A stretch of 43,509 nt of DNA from Candidatus Thorarchaeota archaeon (GCA_016839275.1 JAEOUM010000114.1:1-43509); one strand, 5' to 3'; shown: positions 24,916 through 33,740, counted from the first letter of the stretch. Notes: a model not told the origin generated them from the letters alone. A program made the numbers and translations.

Positions 24916-25884
24916 ATGATAGATATCATATTCCTTGGTACCGGTGGCTCAATGCCCACTGAGGGTCGTAATCTCCCTGCGATTGCAATTCGGTACCTTG
25001 GATGGATTTTCCTCTTTGACTGTGGTGAGGATGTTCAACGGCAGTTCGAAAGAGCAGGATTAGGCTTGAATAAGAACATGGCCATCTTCATTACACATGG
25101 ACATAGCGATCATTTGATTGGTCTCCCCGGCCTCTTGTTAAGATTCTCTCTTCTTGGGCGACTAAAGCCATTAGCAATTTATGGACCCAAGGAGCTGATT
25201 GAATATGTCAAGATAAGTCAATCAACTATCAATCTTGGAACAACCTTTGAAACTGTTGTCTATGGACTCACTGAATCTGGTTTAGTGTTTCAAGAGAGTC
25301 CTATCACGATTCGCTCATTTGAGGTTGATCATCGTGGATTTGCCCTTGGATATGAAATTCTTTTCCAGAATCCAACTGGAGAGTTCTTCCCAGAGAAAGC
25401 CGAGAAGTTAGGTATTCCAAAAGGTCCTCTCTGGAGCAATCTGGCTAAGGGCGATTCGGTCACCTTGCCTGATGGTACAATCATCCATCCTGAAGAAGTC
25501 ACCAGCCAACGTCCACAACCATTGAAGATTGTGTATTCTGGGGACACGCGTCCCTGTCAAGCACTCCGAGAGAAGTCGCTGGATGCAGATGTTCTAATTT
25601 CAGAAGCTATGTACACTACAGAACATGCAGATCTTGCTCAAGAGCGAGGGCATTCAACTGCGGAAGATATTGCTAAGATGGCCTCTGAGGTTGGGGTTAA
25701 GCTGCTTGTTCTAACGCATTACAGTCCACGATACTATGATGGTACAGCAGTCTTGAATGAGGGAAAGAAGTATTTTCAGAATACAATCATCGCCCGTGAC
25801 TTACTTACAATCTCCATGACGAAAGATGGAACTTGCTCCGTTAAATATCCCGCAACTACATCTGCTAAGACAGACCAAGTCTAA
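24916..25884 (+). CDS. rnz: Ribonuclease Z (tRNase Z)
   Basis: Metallo-beta-lactamase-fold endonuclease that removes tRNA 3' trailers, 322 aa (short form). The N-terminal IIFLGTGGSMPT, the metal motif ITHGHSDHLIGLPG (H-x-H-x-D-H), IVYSGDTRPC (Asp ligand), the SEAMY segment and LLVLTHYSPRY (last metal His) are all intact. Substrate processing is relevant to the split tRNA at 28286-28436 although that gene encodes CCA. Its 3' end overlaps the convergent reductase gene by 20 bases. Confidence 0.94.
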   Translation: MIDIIFLGTGGSMPTEGRNLPAIAIRYLGWIFLFDCGEDVQRQFERAGLGLNKNMAIFITHGHSDHLIGLPGLLLRFSLLGRLKPLAIYGPKELIEYVKISQSTINLGTTFETVVYGLTESGLVFQESPITIRSFEVDHRGFALGYEILFQNPTGEFFPEKAEKLGIPKGPLWSNLAKGDSVTLPDGTIIHPEEVTSQRPQPLKIVYSGDTRPCQALREKSLDADVLISEAMYTTEHADLAQERGHSTAEDIAKMASEVGVKLLVLTHYSPRYYDGTAVLNEGKKYFQNTIIARDLLTISMTKDGTCSVKYPATTSAKTDQV

Positions 25885-27070
25885 TTGCCTTAAGGGGATG
25901 GTGCAGTAACATTCTCTTACTAAATTGATTCCAGAGCTCAGTAGTTGGTTTTACTCTCGCCAAGATGTCTGTCAAATATTCTTTCAATACAGGGTCCTCA
26001 TCAGCAATGGTGCAGATGAGTTCGATATTTGCATCTGATTTGTAGAGAATTCTAGTTAGGTCTCTCATCACTGTCAATTCCCGTAGCAGTCCCTGCTTCA
26101 ATCTTTGTTCATATTCAGTGATGTAAGCTGACGACTTGTTCCTGACTGCATTGGATGCGGTGTCAGCTGCCAGTATTCCTGACTCGATGGCATACGAAAT
26201 TCCCTCTCCCGACACAGGTGATACTAGCCCAGCTGCGTCACCAACTAGCATTGAACGTCTTGCTACATAACGACCTGTTAAGCCTCCGACTGGAACTCGT
26301 GCTGATGTTTCTCCTACAATCTCAAGTTCGCAATCTTTCGTCTTCTCAATATGTGAAATGAATTTCTCCCACCTGTCTCGAAGATTATGTGACTTGTCCA
26401 TCCGACAACCTATACCAATGTTAAGCGATTCACGTAATGGAAAACACCATCCATACCCCCATTCGACCATCCCAAAGTATAGATCAAGAACGGATAGGTT
26501 ATGACGTCCATCTGGAGTCATCACTTGTTCAATCTGTGATGAATTCATAGGGGCTTCTGCCTTGATGCAGACAGCAATCGATTCCGGGTCCCACCTATCC
26601 CTAATTCTCAGATGTTTACTCGTGATTCCATTAACCCCATCAGCTCCAATCAGTAGATGCGCCTTATAGGATTCACCAACCCCCAATGCTCTTATGCCCT
26701 TTCGAAGATGTTCGATTGCTACAATCTCGGATCCCTGTATGACCTCTACTCCTGCCTCATCTGCCTTCTTCAGGAGGAAATTATCAAATTCTTGCCGCTG
26801 TATCAAGTATCCCTTGAACCCATCCCGTGTCAAAATCGTTTGTTTTCCTGATGGTGTGTGAAGAAGGGCTCCTTGGTACTCTCTCTGGAAAAGGTGCGAT
26901 ATATCCACATCAAGCAGGTCAATGACTCGTGGACTAAGTGCGCCTCCACAGGGTTTCTCTCGTGGAAACATTTCTTTTTCAACAAGAACAACATCTAATC
27001 CCATTTCTGCGGCTCTTCTAGCACAGGTTGCCCCTGCTGGTCCTCCACCTATGACCAGAAGGTCATGCAT
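25865..27070 (-). CDS. Geranylgeranyl reductase family flavoprotein
   Basis: 401 aa FAD-dependent enzyme that probably saturates the isoprenoid chains of archaeal membrane lipids. The Rossmann motif GGGPAGATCARRAAEMG is at the N-terminus and EKPCGGALS is the family's K-x-C-G/S-G-x-x segment. LLIGADGVNG binds the adenosine part, EWGYGWCFPLRES is the lipid-cavity signature (G-Y-x-W-x-F-P), and VGDAAGLVSPVSGEGI the second FAD motif. Paralogs acting on other prenyl groups exist, so the exact substrate is inferred. Confidence 0.92.
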   Translation of the reverse strand: MHDLLVIGGGPAGATCARRAAEMGLDVVLVEKEMFPREKPCGGALSPRVIDLLDVDISHLFQREYQGALLHTPSGKQTILTRDGFKGYLIQRQEFDNFLLKKADEAGVEVIQGSEIVAIEHLRKGIRALGVGESYKAHLLIGADGVNGITSKHLRIRDRWDPESIAVCIKAEAPMNSSQIEQVMTPDGRHNLSVLDLYFGMVEWGYGWCFPLRESLNIGIGCRMDKSHNLRDRWEKFISHIEKTKDCELEIVGETSARVPVGGLTGRYVARRSMLVGDAAGLVSPVSGEGISYAIESGILAADTASNAVRNKSSAYITEYEQRLKQGLLRELTVMRDLTRILYKSDANIELICTIADEDPVLKEYLTDILARVKPTTELWNQFSKRMLLHHPLKAIRLGLS

Positions 27071-27145
27071 TCACAATCACCTAACTAGTGAATATATATC
27101 ACAACATGAATAAATCTACTAGTGTGACTCCTGCATGGGGAATGC

Positions 27146-28201
27146 ATGATGACCTCTAATGAGACCGCAAAAATATGTCTGATAACTACAGGCGGGACGA
27201 TTTCAAGTATCTATGACGAACGAACACAGGCACTTCGACCTGGACTTGCTGTGGATGAGCTTCTCGATAGGCTCCCAAAGGGCATGGGTAACATTGAGGT
27301 CATCAAGAGAGAGCTGTACCAACTCGACTCTGCAAATGCTCAACCTCATCACTGGCAGACTTTGGCAGGTGCAATTAAACAGGTCAGCGAGGAGATTGAA
27401 GACCTGCAAGGTATTGTCATCTCTCATGGAACAGATACGATGACATATGCCTCCGCAGCTATTAGTTTTATGATTCAGGACTTTGGGAAACCAATAGTCT
27501 TCACCGGTGCTCAAATACCAGCTAGCATACCTTGGAGTGATGGTCCAAGGAATCTACTTGATGCAATGCGGGTTGCTGCCTTCGGTGATTTGGGTGAAAC
27601 AGTCATTGTGTTCAATGGCGAGATACATAGGGCTACACGAACCAAGAAAGTCCGGGTCAATTCCTACGATGCGTTTGACTCAGTAGATCCATCACCAATC
27701 GGAATCTTAGCCCGAGAGATTGTTCTCTACGAAGGGCGTAAAAAACGTGATACTGCTCTCATTCCTCGATTCGACACTCGTCTTGACGATCGAGTATTTC
27801 TATTGAAGGTCTTTCCAGGAATTCCCTCACAAACACTTACGAAAATCATGGAAATGGGGTATCACGGAATCATAATCGAAGGATTTGGGTCTGGGAATAT
27901 TCCTACTGATGAGAATGCCCTCACGGGAGGAATTCTACAAGCAATCGATCAAGGCTGTTTTGTAGTAATCAGCTCACAATGTGCATTTGGACAGGCAGAT
28001 TTGTCAATCTATGAGGTTGGTAGAGCTGCAATGGAAGTCGGAGCGATGAGTGCCTTTGACATGACTTCAGAGGCAGCACTTGTGAAATTAGCATGGGTCT
28101 TGGGTCACACACGTGACTCGGACCGTGTTCGAGAGATGATGAACATTAGCTACGTTGGCGAAGTATCCTATACTGGATTACCAGAGAAAAGCAACAAGTA
28201 G
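27146..28201 (+). CDS. Type I L-asparaginase
   Basis: Hydrolyses L-asparagine to aspartate and ammonia; 351 aa. ITTGGTISSIY contains the nucleophilic Thr of the first catalytic triad. GIVISHGTDTMTYASAA contains the second-triad Thr-Asp, and the Lys region is VRVNSYDAFDSVDPSPIG. The GatD subunit of the archaeal Glu-tRNA(Gln) amidotransferase shares this fold but has an additional N-terminal domain of about 80 residues, absent here, and no gatE is adjacent. Hence a free-standing asparaginase. Start ATG at 27146, with a second ATG right after it. Confidence 0.9.
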   Translation: MMTSNETAKICLITTGGTISSIYDERTQALRPGLAVDELLDRLPKGMGNIEVIKRELYQLDSANAQPHHWQTLAGAIKQVSEEIEDLQGIVISHGTDTMTYASAAISFMIQDFGKPIVFTGAQIPASIPWSDGPRNLLDAMRVAAFGDLGETVIVFNGEIHRATRTKKVRVNSYDAFDSVDPSPIGILAREIVLYEGRKKRDTALIPRFDTRLDDRVFLLKVFPGIPSQTLTKIMEMGYHGIIIEGFGSGNIPTDENALTGGILQAIDQGCFVVISSQCAFGQADLSIYEVGRAAMEVGAMSAFDMTSEAALVKLAWVLGHTRDSDRVREMMNISYVGEVSYTGLPEKSNK

Positions 28202-28310
28202 GTATCTCTTAGCAAGGCGTCGAGTTGTAGAGCGGTTATGAGTTCTATGGATTAATTAGTAGCAGTGGATGATATGAAAAGGAAGTGGCGCCTGGGATGG
28301 GATTTGAACT

Positions 28311-28340
28311 TGGGCAAAGTCACTCAAAGTGAGTAACTCT
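28311..28340 (-). other. tRNA-Ser intron 2 (non-canonical, T-stem), 30 nt
   Basis: The bulge-helix-bulge is very clean. Central helix GGCA/TGCC (4 bp), 5' bulge TGA, 3' bulge CAA, and an inner 10-bp hairpin GAGTTACTCA-CTT-TGAGTGACTT with a G-T closing pair. Cutting after the second base of each bulge removes 30 nt and joins ATG to AGTTCAAAT in the T arm. Without removal no T stem can be drawn. Confidence 0.8.
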
Positions 28341-28364
28341 CATGCCTCCCGGAGGAGAACAGCT

Positions 28365-28396
28365 GTCTATCCGAAGGCCGGTAAGACAACCGTCGA
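28365..28396 (-). other. tRNA-Ser intron 1 (canonical 37/38 position), 32 nt
   Basis: The minus-strand cut between CTGGAA and T (28397/28396) and between C and A (28365/28364) restores a seven-base anticodon loop. Bulges AAT and ACA, each cut after the second base, flank a short helix (CTGG with ATAG: three pairs, one of them G-T, one mismatch). This is a relaxed bulge-helix-bulge motif for the archaeal tRNA splicing endonuclease. Confidence 0.78.
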
Positions 28397-28512
28397 TTCC
28401 AGGCTGTCGCCGTAAACCAGGCTTGGCTACCCAGGCTTACCAGTGGTGATTTCGATATCCCTTTTCATCTTTTCCCTTGGTTGCATAACTACTAACATGA
28501 AATAATAGAGTT

Positions 28513-30081
28513 TCAGGATTTTGTCTTGTTAAACCGGGTATATGTGACTATGATGACAGCTGCACATATTACAGCACCCAAGGGCACCGCCCATGGGATC
28601 ATTAATATCCACCAACTATTTTGAATATTGAAATACAGTGCTTCTATGAACTCGGAAACAACAACGGAATGTTGAATTCCCTCCCATGTTGCATTAATAT
28701 TTAGCCTATAGTTTCCATTCGCAAACAGAAATGTGTTTATGTCTAATCGCCAGCAAGTGTCGTTCACAATCTGGGCCTTTATGATGGTGCTATGAGATAC
28801 CTGATGCTCTGTATCGACCACTTCGACCATTTCACCTATCACGGATGCAAGGTTGCATCGATAGCAGTCCCTGAGAACATCTGTCGTTGCGTTGAAATTA
28901 ATTTCACAGTAGTTCAAACCAGATATCGTTCCAGAAGCCCGCCCTCCATTCCTCTCATATATTGTTACTGTGGTTTCCACAAAATCGTTAGAATGAACAA
29001 GAGGTTCGGGGTATGTCCATTGACTGACCTCTCCGGTGAGACCATACCTTATAGAGGCGGCTAGGAATACACTAAGAAACTGGTCAGATAGGATTGTATC
29101 GCTTGCCATTATTCCAGAGTGGATTACCGTCCCAGCTCCGTATTTGTGCATATAGGCAGCTACCGGATAGCCAGGACAATCGTCAGGATTTATGAGATTC
29201 CAGTACCCGATAATGTCTGTTTCTGTCAGATTTTGTAGATAATTCTCCTCATGGCCTCCGTAGATTGTGGAGATGTTCTCACCAACCGTGATTCTAATTG
29301 CGTCGCTGATAGCATTTGTTGTGTTAACTCTGATACCGCTGTAATGTCTACCAGTCCAGTATTTCCAGAAGTTGCCACCAATCCAGTTCTTGTTTTCCTG
29401 ATACCACCTATGGTAATCAGATTTCCAGGCGTGGGTTCCATTGAACTCCCACCCGTGCCCCTTGGTCAGGCTTAGATAACCATTGGAGTAGGTAACCTCA
29501 GCTAGAAAGTTGCAGGCATCCATTATAATCAGTGTGCCTCCCAACGCCACGAATTGCTTATAATAGAGGTACTCCCTTTCAGTGACGTATTCCGTAAACC
29601 CTAGAATCAGGACATCATACAATCTCACCCCATCGTGGAAAAGCTCGCCACTGTCAACGTCAATTTCGTCCATGAGTGTCACTGTTTCTCCAAGCATTAG
29701 GTGGAGAGAGCGAGCTGTATCACTCCCAAACCATGCATTGAGTCGTGTGCTCCAACCCCATTCGTCAACCACTGTCCTGTTCAAGAGGTTTAGATCTGTT
29801 GTTACATACTCTCCAAGAGGCAACGAGGCATACTTCCCGTAGAATGAATAAAACGCCTGTGAGTAGGCAGTTGCAGAAAAAATGGGCTTAACAAGAGCGA
29901 TTCTATTCTCCGTCGATGCCAGAGTTATTCCGCTATATTCGACACCCTCAATTAGACTGCCTGGTCTATATAAAACCACAGACGATTGAGCGTAAGCAAA
30001 AGACACGAAAAACAATAGAAAAAGAGCAATACATACGCTTCTGTAATGTCCTCTGTATCCTTTTCCCTGAGATTCTGTCAC
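28513..30081 (-). CDS. Large extracytoplasmic protein with C-terminal membrane anchor, unknown
   Basis: 522 aa starting at GTG. A signal peptide (VCIALFLLFFVSFAYAQ) is at the N-terminus and one C-terminal helix (WWILMIPWAVPLGAVICAAVIIVTY) is followed by a short basic tail, so the ~450-residue body lies outside the membrane. Within it, LYDVLILGFTEYVTEREYLYYK and FVALGGTLIIMDA look like the strand-helix-strand of a class I glutamine-amidotransferase-like (flavodoxin-like) fold, here without an evident catalytic Cys-His. The later ~130 residues are beta-rich (Ig-like?). No assigned function. Confidence 0.75.
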   Translation of the reverse strand: MTESQGKGYRGHYRSVCIALFLLFFVSFAYAQSSVVLYRPGSLIEGVEYSGITLASTENRIALVKPIFSATAYSQAFYSFYGKYASLPLGEYVTTDLNLLNRTVVDEWGWSTRLNAWFGSDTARSLHLMLGETVTLMDEIDVDSGELFHDGVRLYDVLILGFTEYVTEREYLYYKQFVALGGTLIIMDACNFLAEVTYSNGYLSLTKGHGWEFNGTHAWKSDYHRWYQENKNWIGGNFWKYWTGRHYSGIRVNTTNAISDAIRITVGENISTIYGGHEENYLQNLTETDIIGYWNLINPDDCPGYPVAAYMHKYGAGTVIHSGIMASDTILSDQFLSVFLAASIRYGLTGEVSQWTYPEPLVHSNDFVETTVTIYERNGGRASGTISGLNYCEINFNATTDVLRDCYRCNLASVIGEMVEVVDTEHQVSHSTIIKAQIVNDTCWRLDINTFLFANGNYRLNINATWEGIQHSVVVSEFIEALYFNIQNSWWILMIPWAVPLGAVICAAVIIVTYTRFNKTKS

Positions 30082-30333
30082 ACGACAACACCACCCTTCG
30101 AACGCTATTCTACTACCCTCATATGCTCAAATAAGCATATCGACATAGAATGCTGTAAACTGCACCAACCGCTGATTGTATTATATCATTGATAGGATCT
30201 GGCTAAGAACTCAGTTTGATTCTGTCTGAATTTGTCTTAAATGATAGGACTGTGTTGACTCTCTGGATACGTGGAAACCTTCACCTTTAAGTTTGTAATC
30301 CCTTGGAATAGAGCCTGATGAGGTCGAAAGTAG

Positions 30334-31245
30334 ATGATTCGCAGCACCATCCTCCTGAGAATCAAGAGCAAAAGAATCTTGGCTCATTCTCAGTACTGGA
30401 TCTTTCAGGTTCCGGAGAGCGAAATTGGTGAGTTTCTATCTGCGAGAGAACATCTGAAGAAGGATTCCAATGATTGCGATGACATTTCTCTGTCCATTGC
30501 GGGAAACAGGTATTATGCCCGTGAAATCACTTCTGGCCTGCTCCTGGTTTTTATAGCTGACGTGGATGAAAATGAAGAAACAGTGAACGCAAAAATCTCC
30601 ACAGCAGCAAATGTATTCCATGAGATAATCGAGAGGAAGAAGATTGCGTATGTCAAGGCGAATTATGAGATGCTCGTCAATCCCTTTGTCCATTCAAAGC
30701 TGAGGATTGCTTTGGTTGGGGAGGACAGCGTGGGCAAGACAACAACATTGCATCTTATTATGGGAAGACGTCCGCCTCTTCAGTATATTCCTGCTCTTGC
30801 TCTAACGATGCAGGTCATTGAAATCATACATTTTGCGAACTATAGCTTGGTCCTGTGGGACTTCGCGGGTCAGGAGCGATTTAGAACACTTTGGAAATTA
30901 TACTTCCAAGGCGCAGATATCGTGTTCCTACTCACGGATTCAACTCTTCCTAACCTCTCGGTTTCAAAAGAAATGTTCCAAATGATCTGTCGTGATGCTC
31001 CCCATGTTCCAATAATTGTCATTGCTAATAAACAGGACCTGCCCAATGCCCTCGACCCCTCAATCATTGAGCGTATCATCGGGGCAAAAACATACCCCCT
31101 GGTTGCCATAGATATGGCGTACAGAGATGATATTCTGAAACTCCTACTCAACACGGTTGCAAAGCATGTCAATATCCCTCTGCCTAAGCTGCCTACTGAG
31201 GAACTTCTAAGATTCACAGCTGAAGAAGAATACGAGAAAAGGTAG
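30334..31245 (+). CDS. Arf/Rab-like small GTPase with N-terminal longin-like domain
   Basis: 303 aa. Residues about 1-110 alternate strands and helices (STILLRIKSKRILAHSQYW ... YYAREITSGLLLVFIADV ... AANVFHEIIERK) in a way that suggests a longin/roadblock-type fold; this part is inferred. Residues about 120-285 are a Ras-superfamily GTPase: G1 GEDSVGKTT, G3 WDFAGQE, G4 ANKQD. The Gln after DxxG is present, so GTP hydrolysis is plausible. No C-terminal cysteine for prenylation is present. Asgard archaea are known to have many such GTPases; longin-GTPase fusions are less familiar. The ATG start at 30334 comes after TAG. Confidence 0.88.
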   Translation: MIRSTILLRIKSKRILAHSQYWIFQVPESEIGEFLSAREHLKKDSNDCDDISLSIAGNRYYAREITSGLLLVFIADVDENEETVNAKISTAANVFHEIIERKKIAYVKANYEMLVNPFVHSKLRIALVGEDSVGKTTTLHLIMGRRPPLQYIPALALTMQVIEIIHFANYSLVLWDFAGQERFRTLWKLYFQGADIVFLLTDSTLPNLSVSKEMFQMICRDAPHVPIIVIANKQDLPNALDPSIIERIIGAKTYPLVAIDMAYRDDILKLLLNTVAKHVNIPLPKLPTEELLRFTAEEEYEKR

Positions 31246-31336
31246 ATGAATGAGCTCTGTTATCAACTCAGGTGGGTCTTCACTATAATACTAAGGCAGT
31301 TTTCATCTGTGAACGGTCATATCGGTCCTATATCAA

Positions 31337-31747
31337 TCAGAAACTAGTTCCACATCCGCATGGGACCACTGAACCTTCTTCAACATACAAAAATCCTAGG
31401 ATGAGGTTGCCCCGTACCTCATCAAACTTATACACAGAATACCAATGCTCTGCATTCGGTTTCTTGTCAATGATCTTTCCTTGTCTAACATAGTATTGAA
31501 AGAGATTGCGACACTGTTCTCTCACCGCAGAAAAGAGATCTTTATAGTGTCTACGTTGCGAGGGTCTAATCCCCCACTGCAGATGGATGAACCTGTTTGC
31601 GAGATTATTGCTTGAGATTAATGTGCTTTTACGTTTCTTCCCCTCTTGTTTTTGAATCGTTTCACTTAGTATCCGTTTGAGAACAATCGGGATATTAGAT
31701 AATGTACTAGGTGTAATGACAGGTTCAGATGACACAGCTTTCCCCAT
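31337..31747 (-). CDS. Small hypothetical protein
   Basis: About 136 aa from the ATG at 31747, which follows AAAGGTTGG; a TTG at 31783 would add 12 residues. Basic in the middle (KRKSTLISSNN, RPSQRRHYKDLF), with aromatic pairs (WYSVYKFDEVRGNLILGFLYVE) near the end and a terminal CGCG. No motif I recognise. It is divergent to the uS13 operon and convergent to the GTPase gene. Its reading frame is the only long one in this interval that looks protein-like. Confidence 0.55.
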   Translation of the reverse strand: MGKAVSSEPVITPSTLSNIPIVLKRILSETIQKQEGKKRKSTLISSNNLANRFIHLQWGIRPSQRRHYKDLFSAVREQCRNLFQYYVRQGKIIDKKPNAEHWYSVYKFDEVRGNLILGFLYVEEGSVVPCGCGTSF

Positions 31748-31865
31748 TAATCCAACCTTTCTGGGGGCTAAAAAGACCTTCAAAAATCAGTTCTCTATGG
31801 TAATGGTTATAAGGAATCCAAAGGAGGCGAACTAGCCAAAGCCAGTCAGAATGAGGTTATAGACC

Positions 31866-32315
31866 GTGTCTGAAGATTACAAGCACATTGTTCGTATTGG
31901 TGGTTCCGACATAGATGGCCAAGAGAGCCTAATCCAAGGGCTTACTCGTATTAGAGGTGTTGGTCTCAGGATGTCTAAGACCATTCTCGCACATCTTGGA
32001 ATGAATCCTAATGATAGACTCGGATTCATCACCGACAAAAACATTGATGCAGTTGAGGCTATCCTCGAGAATCCTGTTAGCGCAGGATTTCCTGATTGGT
32101 TCATAAACCGCCCTAGAGATAGAATGAGCGGTAGGATGCTGCACCTGACTGGTTCAGATCTAGACTTTGCTAATAGAAATGATATTGACAGATTACGCAG
32201 AATCAAGTCCTGGCGAGGTTCAAGGCATGCGCTTGGTCTTAAGGTAAGAGGTCAACACACAAGGACAACTGGACGTGGTGGCGTGGCTGTTGGTGTGTCA
32301 AGGAAGAAAGAATAG
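31866..32315 (+). CDS. rps13: Ribosomal protein uS13 (S13)
   Basis: 149 aa, usual archaeal length. HIVRIGGSDIDGQESLIQGLTRIRGVG is the N-terminal signature and GLKVRGQHTRTTGRGG the C-terminal one. GTG start preceded by ATGAGGTTATAGACC. A TTATAA box at 31807-31812 may belong to its promoter. The gene contains ATA codons (for example the Ile in SDIDG), so AUA decoding, and thus the tRNA modified by TiaS, is needed. First of three ribosomal genes in this block. Confidence 0.97.
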   Translation: MSEDYKHIVRIGGSDIDGQESLIQGLTRIRGVGLRMSKTILAHLGMNPNDRLGFITDKNIDAVEAILENPVSAGFPDWFINRPRDRMSGRMLHLTGSDLDFANRNDIDRLRRIKSWRGSRHALGLKVRGQHTRTTGRGGVAVGVSRKKE

Positions 32316-32328
32316 AGAGGAATGAAAT

Positions 32329-32991
32329 ATGGGAGATCCACGCAGCCAGAAGAAAAAGTACGTAACACCAAAACGTCCATTTGATACTGACCGGTTTGAG
32401 CAGGAACTTCAATTGGTTGGCACATTCGGCCTAAGGAATAAAAAAGAGATTTGGATGCATAGGACCGAACTTTCCAATTATCGCCGACAAGCAAGAACAT
32501 TATTGGCTCTACCGCCTTCAGAAAGAGCCCATCTAGAGAAAGATCTTGTTGACAAGCTTAGCAGAATTGGTATCCTCTCAGGAGAACTGACACTTGACAG
32601 CGTTCTAGACCTGACATTAGAAAACCTGCTTGAACGTAGATTACAGACTATTGTATTCCGAAAGGGTCTAGCCGCATCCATGCATCATGCTAGACAACTA
32701 GTGACGCACGGGCACATTGGATTAGACAATAGCAGAGTAACCACACCTGCACGATTGATTACCATAGCTGAAGAAGAGCATATCACTTACACTACAAAAT
32801 CTGCATTGAACGATCAGTCACATCCAGCCCGAATTGCCGCTTCTGACGCCGCAACAAGGATTACTGCAGTTCCTGAGGAAATCGAGGTAGAACGACCAGT
32901 ACGGCGACGTATTCCAGTGGAAACTGATGATGAACGAGAACCCCTAAGAGACGATAATAACGAGTCAACAGGAGCTGAGGATCTTGAGTAA
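32329..32991 (+). CDS. rps4: Ribosomal protein uS4 (S4) with acidic C-terminal extension
   Basis: 220 aa. The [20 protein letters not shown] start and the S4 RNA-binding domain ([16 protein letters not shown] then [17 protein letters not shown]) identify archaeal uS4. The last ~35 residues ([20 protein letters not shown] and on) form an acidic, probably disordered tail beyond the usual end. The stop overlaps the TTG start of uS11 by eight bases, so translation is likely coupled. Confidence 0.97.
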   Translation: MGDPRSQKKKYVTPKRPFDTDRFEQELQLVGTFGLRNKKEIWMHRTELSNYRRQARTLLALPPSERAHLEKDLVDKLSRIGILSGELTLDSVLDLTLENLLERRLQTIVFRKGLAASMHHARQLVTHGHIGLDNSRVTTPARLITIAEEEHITYTTKSALNDQSHPARIAASDAATRITAVPEEIEVERPVRRRIPVETDDEREPLRDDNNESTGAEDLE

Positions 32992-33385
32992 GGAAGAGAA
33001 GAGAGACAAGTGGGCTATTGCTCACATATTTGCGTCATACAATGATACGATAATAACAATCACAGATATAACTGGCGCAGAAACCTTGGCACGACATACA
33101 GGTGGTATGATGGTTAAGGCGGATAGGAACGAGTCCTCGCCGCATGCTGCAATGCAGGCTGCATTTCAAGCAGCAAGGGAAGCCAAGGATAAGGGCGTCT
33201 ATGGTATTCACATCCGTGTGAGAGCTCCTGGTGGTTCTGGTCCCAAAACTCCAGGTCCTGGTGCGCAAGCTGCAATCCGTGCACTCAGCAGAGCTGGCCT
33301 CAGAATAGGTATCATTGATGAAGTCACACCTGTACCACACGATGGAACACGAAAGGCTGGCGGTCGTCGCGGAAGACGAGTATAG
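32984..33385 (+). CDS. rps11: Ribosomal protein uS11 (S11)
   Basis: 133 aa. [42 protein letters not shown] and [20 protein letters not shown] are typical of archaeal uS11, including the basic C-terminus that contacts 16S rRNA. Starts with TTG inside the end of rps4. In many archaea rpoD follows; here the operon ends and the next gene is on the opposite strand. Confidence 0.97.
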   Translation: MSKEEKRDKWAIAHIFASYNDTIITITDITGAETLARHTGGMMVKADRNESSPHAAMQAAFQAAREAKDKGVYGIHIRVRAPGGSGPKTPGPGAQAAIRALSRAGLRIGIIDEVTPVPHDGTRKAGGRRGRRV

Positions 33386-33422
33386 ACCTGTAAATCCAAT
33401 ATTCCTCTCAATTAACAAGCAT

Positions 33423-33677
33423 TCAAGGACAATGCCATTTGTTGATTAGATACTGTGGTTTTCCCGAGTTTCGTAATTCGAATCTAACTCTTGGGCGTGT
33501 GAGATGCCTTTGCGCACTAAGTGGTGGCAGGTATAGACCTTTTTTGAGGGTTCTCTCTACCGGTGTTTCAATCTTGACTGCGGTTCGATCCTTGAAACCG
33601 CATTTGAAGCACTTATACCCCTTATCACTTCCAGCACTCTTCATTCGCTTTAGGCAGTGTGGACAAACCGGATTCAA
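33423..33677 (-). CDS. tiaS: C-terminal zinc-ribbon part of TiaS, separated by an in-frame TAA
   Basis: 84 codons from a TTG at 33677, although the same frame is open back to the TAA at 33741-33743. It reads LNPVCPHCLKRMKSAGSDKG followed by Y-K-C-F-K-C-G-F, the TiaS zinc ribbon, and then YLPPLSAQRHLTRP, the conserved tail. Bases 33678-33740 also translate to TiaS-like sequence (HGLTLNVEGLEILNLEKEIR). So this is the 3' part of one tiaS frame, not an independent gene. It may still be translated separately from the TTG. Confidence 0.85.
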   Translation of the reverse strand: MNPVCPHCLKRMKSAGSDKGYKCFKCGFKDRTAVKIETPVERTLKKGLYLPPLSAQRHLTRPRVRFELRNSGKPQYLINKWHCP

Positions 33678-33740
33678 TGACCGAATCTCCTTTTCGAGGT
33701 TGAGAATCTCTAGGCCTTCGACATTGAGAGTAAGACCATG

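Larger units (their letters stand above)
28286..28436 (-). tRNA. tRNA-Ser(GGA) with two introns, CCA encoded
   Basis: Reading the minus strand from 28436: acceptor GCCTGGG pairs perfectly with CCCAGGC (28296-28290), then discriminator G and CCA (28288-28286). D arm GCC/GGC with a large loop and a long variable arm (CTCC/GGAG stem) mark a class II tRNA. The anticodon stem ACAGC/GCTGT closes only if 28365-28396 is removed, giving the loop CTGGAAA, anticodon GGA (serine). The T stem forms only if 28311-28340 is removed, giving ATGAG-TTCAAAT-CCCAT with one A/C mismatch. Discriminator G fits archaeal tRNA-Ser. Both removals follow bulge-helix-bulge rules (see the intron entries). Confidence 0.88.

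Noticed and set aside
27146-28201. Reading the asparaginase as GatD of the archaeal amidotransferase
   Set aside because: The additional N-terminal domain of GatD is missing and no gatE lies adjacent.
31272-31493. Plus-strand 73-codon frame after the GTPase gene
   Set aside because: It overlaps the minus-strand hypothetical gene, which has better amino acid composition and a ribosome-binding site.
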